Source: CAZEGV01 sp964511645 (GTDB lineage Bacteria > Bacteroidota > Bacteroidia > Cytophagales > JAAEPT01). From it: a stretch of DNA of 40,005 nt. A model generated the notes under the pieces. That model saw only the letters and a program-made list of their open reading frames with translations, did no database searches and was not told the origin of the DNA. Position numbers and translations under genes: made by a program. Shown piece after piece: positions 39,926 to 40,005 of this stretch (its first letter is position 1; the number at the start of each line of letters is the position of its first letter). The stretch lies in contig CAZEGV010000020.1 of the NCBI GenBank assembly GCA_964511645.1, forward strand, positions 1-40,005, in the 5' to 3' direction.

Positions 39926-39951
39926 GCGATTAGTTGAGGTCAAATACTTAA

Positions 39952-40005
39952 TAATACCAGTTTAACTATAATATGAGTCTAATTTAGATTGAATTGTTTT
40001 TTGCA
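39952..40005 (-). repeat. Right copy of 54-bp window-terminal inverted repeat
   Basis: Exact reverse complement of 2-55. It begins 27 bases after the stop codon of the last gene. Confidence 0.9.

Overview
The window is chromosomal DNA from a low-GC Bacteroidota bacterium, almost certainly a member of the Flavobacteriaceae (order Flavobacteriales). The evidence is promoters of the TTTG / TAnnTTTG type, a gliding/type IX secretion C-terminal domain protein, a SusC-like TonB receptor with an N-terminal carboxypeptidase-regulatory domain, several OmpA-family proteins, and flavobacterial gene orders. No genus is claimed. There are 43 protein genes and one tRNA-Phe. No rRNA, CRISPR array, phage gene or transposase was seen. 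The first and last ~54 bases are the same sequence in inverted orientation, so the segment is bounded by two copies of a dispersed repeat.

Layout. (1) 258-6914, minus strand: a tight eight-gene operon running DUF1456, YqgE, DUF349, folD, queE, purU, rpe and an orphan XylF-like binding protein, from a clear promoter at 6940-6971. (2) 6974-8376, minus: a GNAT acetyltransferase and a membrane-anchored alpha/beta hydrolase. (3) 8548-11123, minus: an HdrE/HdrC-like membrane Fe-S protein, an HdrB/GlcF-like CCG protein and a small conserved protein. (4) 11277-12597: tRNA-Phe with promoter and terminator, then a nucleoid-associated NdpA-like gene. (5) 12722-17789: an Mpl-type murein ligase, a pentapeptide-repeat protein, a propeller-OmpA protein and a glycine-zipper OmpA lipoprotein. 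(6) 17916-20118, minus: a SiaB kinase, SiaC, a coiled-coil membrane protein and ung in one operon. (7) 20228-22840: DUF3817, OmpA, DUF4846 and a small outer-membrane barrel. (8) 22878-29715, minus: fatty-acid initiation (accC, accB, fabH, rpmF, DUF177) with efp, pdxA and a leucyl aminopeptidase. (9) 29776-33837, plus: rsmA, mgtE, a hydroxyacid dehydrogenase, greA and HIT. (10) 34007-36727: a divergent Fur/Zur-type regulator and TonB receptor sharing two palindromic operators. (11) 36826-39925: hisS and a T9SS type-B cargo protein.

Two things stand out. First, the SiaB-SiaC pair lacks the SiaA phosphatase and the SiaD diguanylate cyclase. In their place is a two-TM protein whose coiled coil carries an SDRQQ motif of the kind that precedes output domains, so it is a candidate new SiaC target. 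Second, four copies of a structured repeat (AGGGATAG-AGCGG, central hairpin, AGCGA-AAGCCCGACC, tail hairpin) lie in the window, all in the same orientation. Two exactly fill co-directional gaps between genes and one is translated inside a DUF4846 protein. A compact set of regulatory sites can also be read: face-to-face -7 boxes inside the Zur-like operators, and a terminator-like hairpin inside the greA leader.
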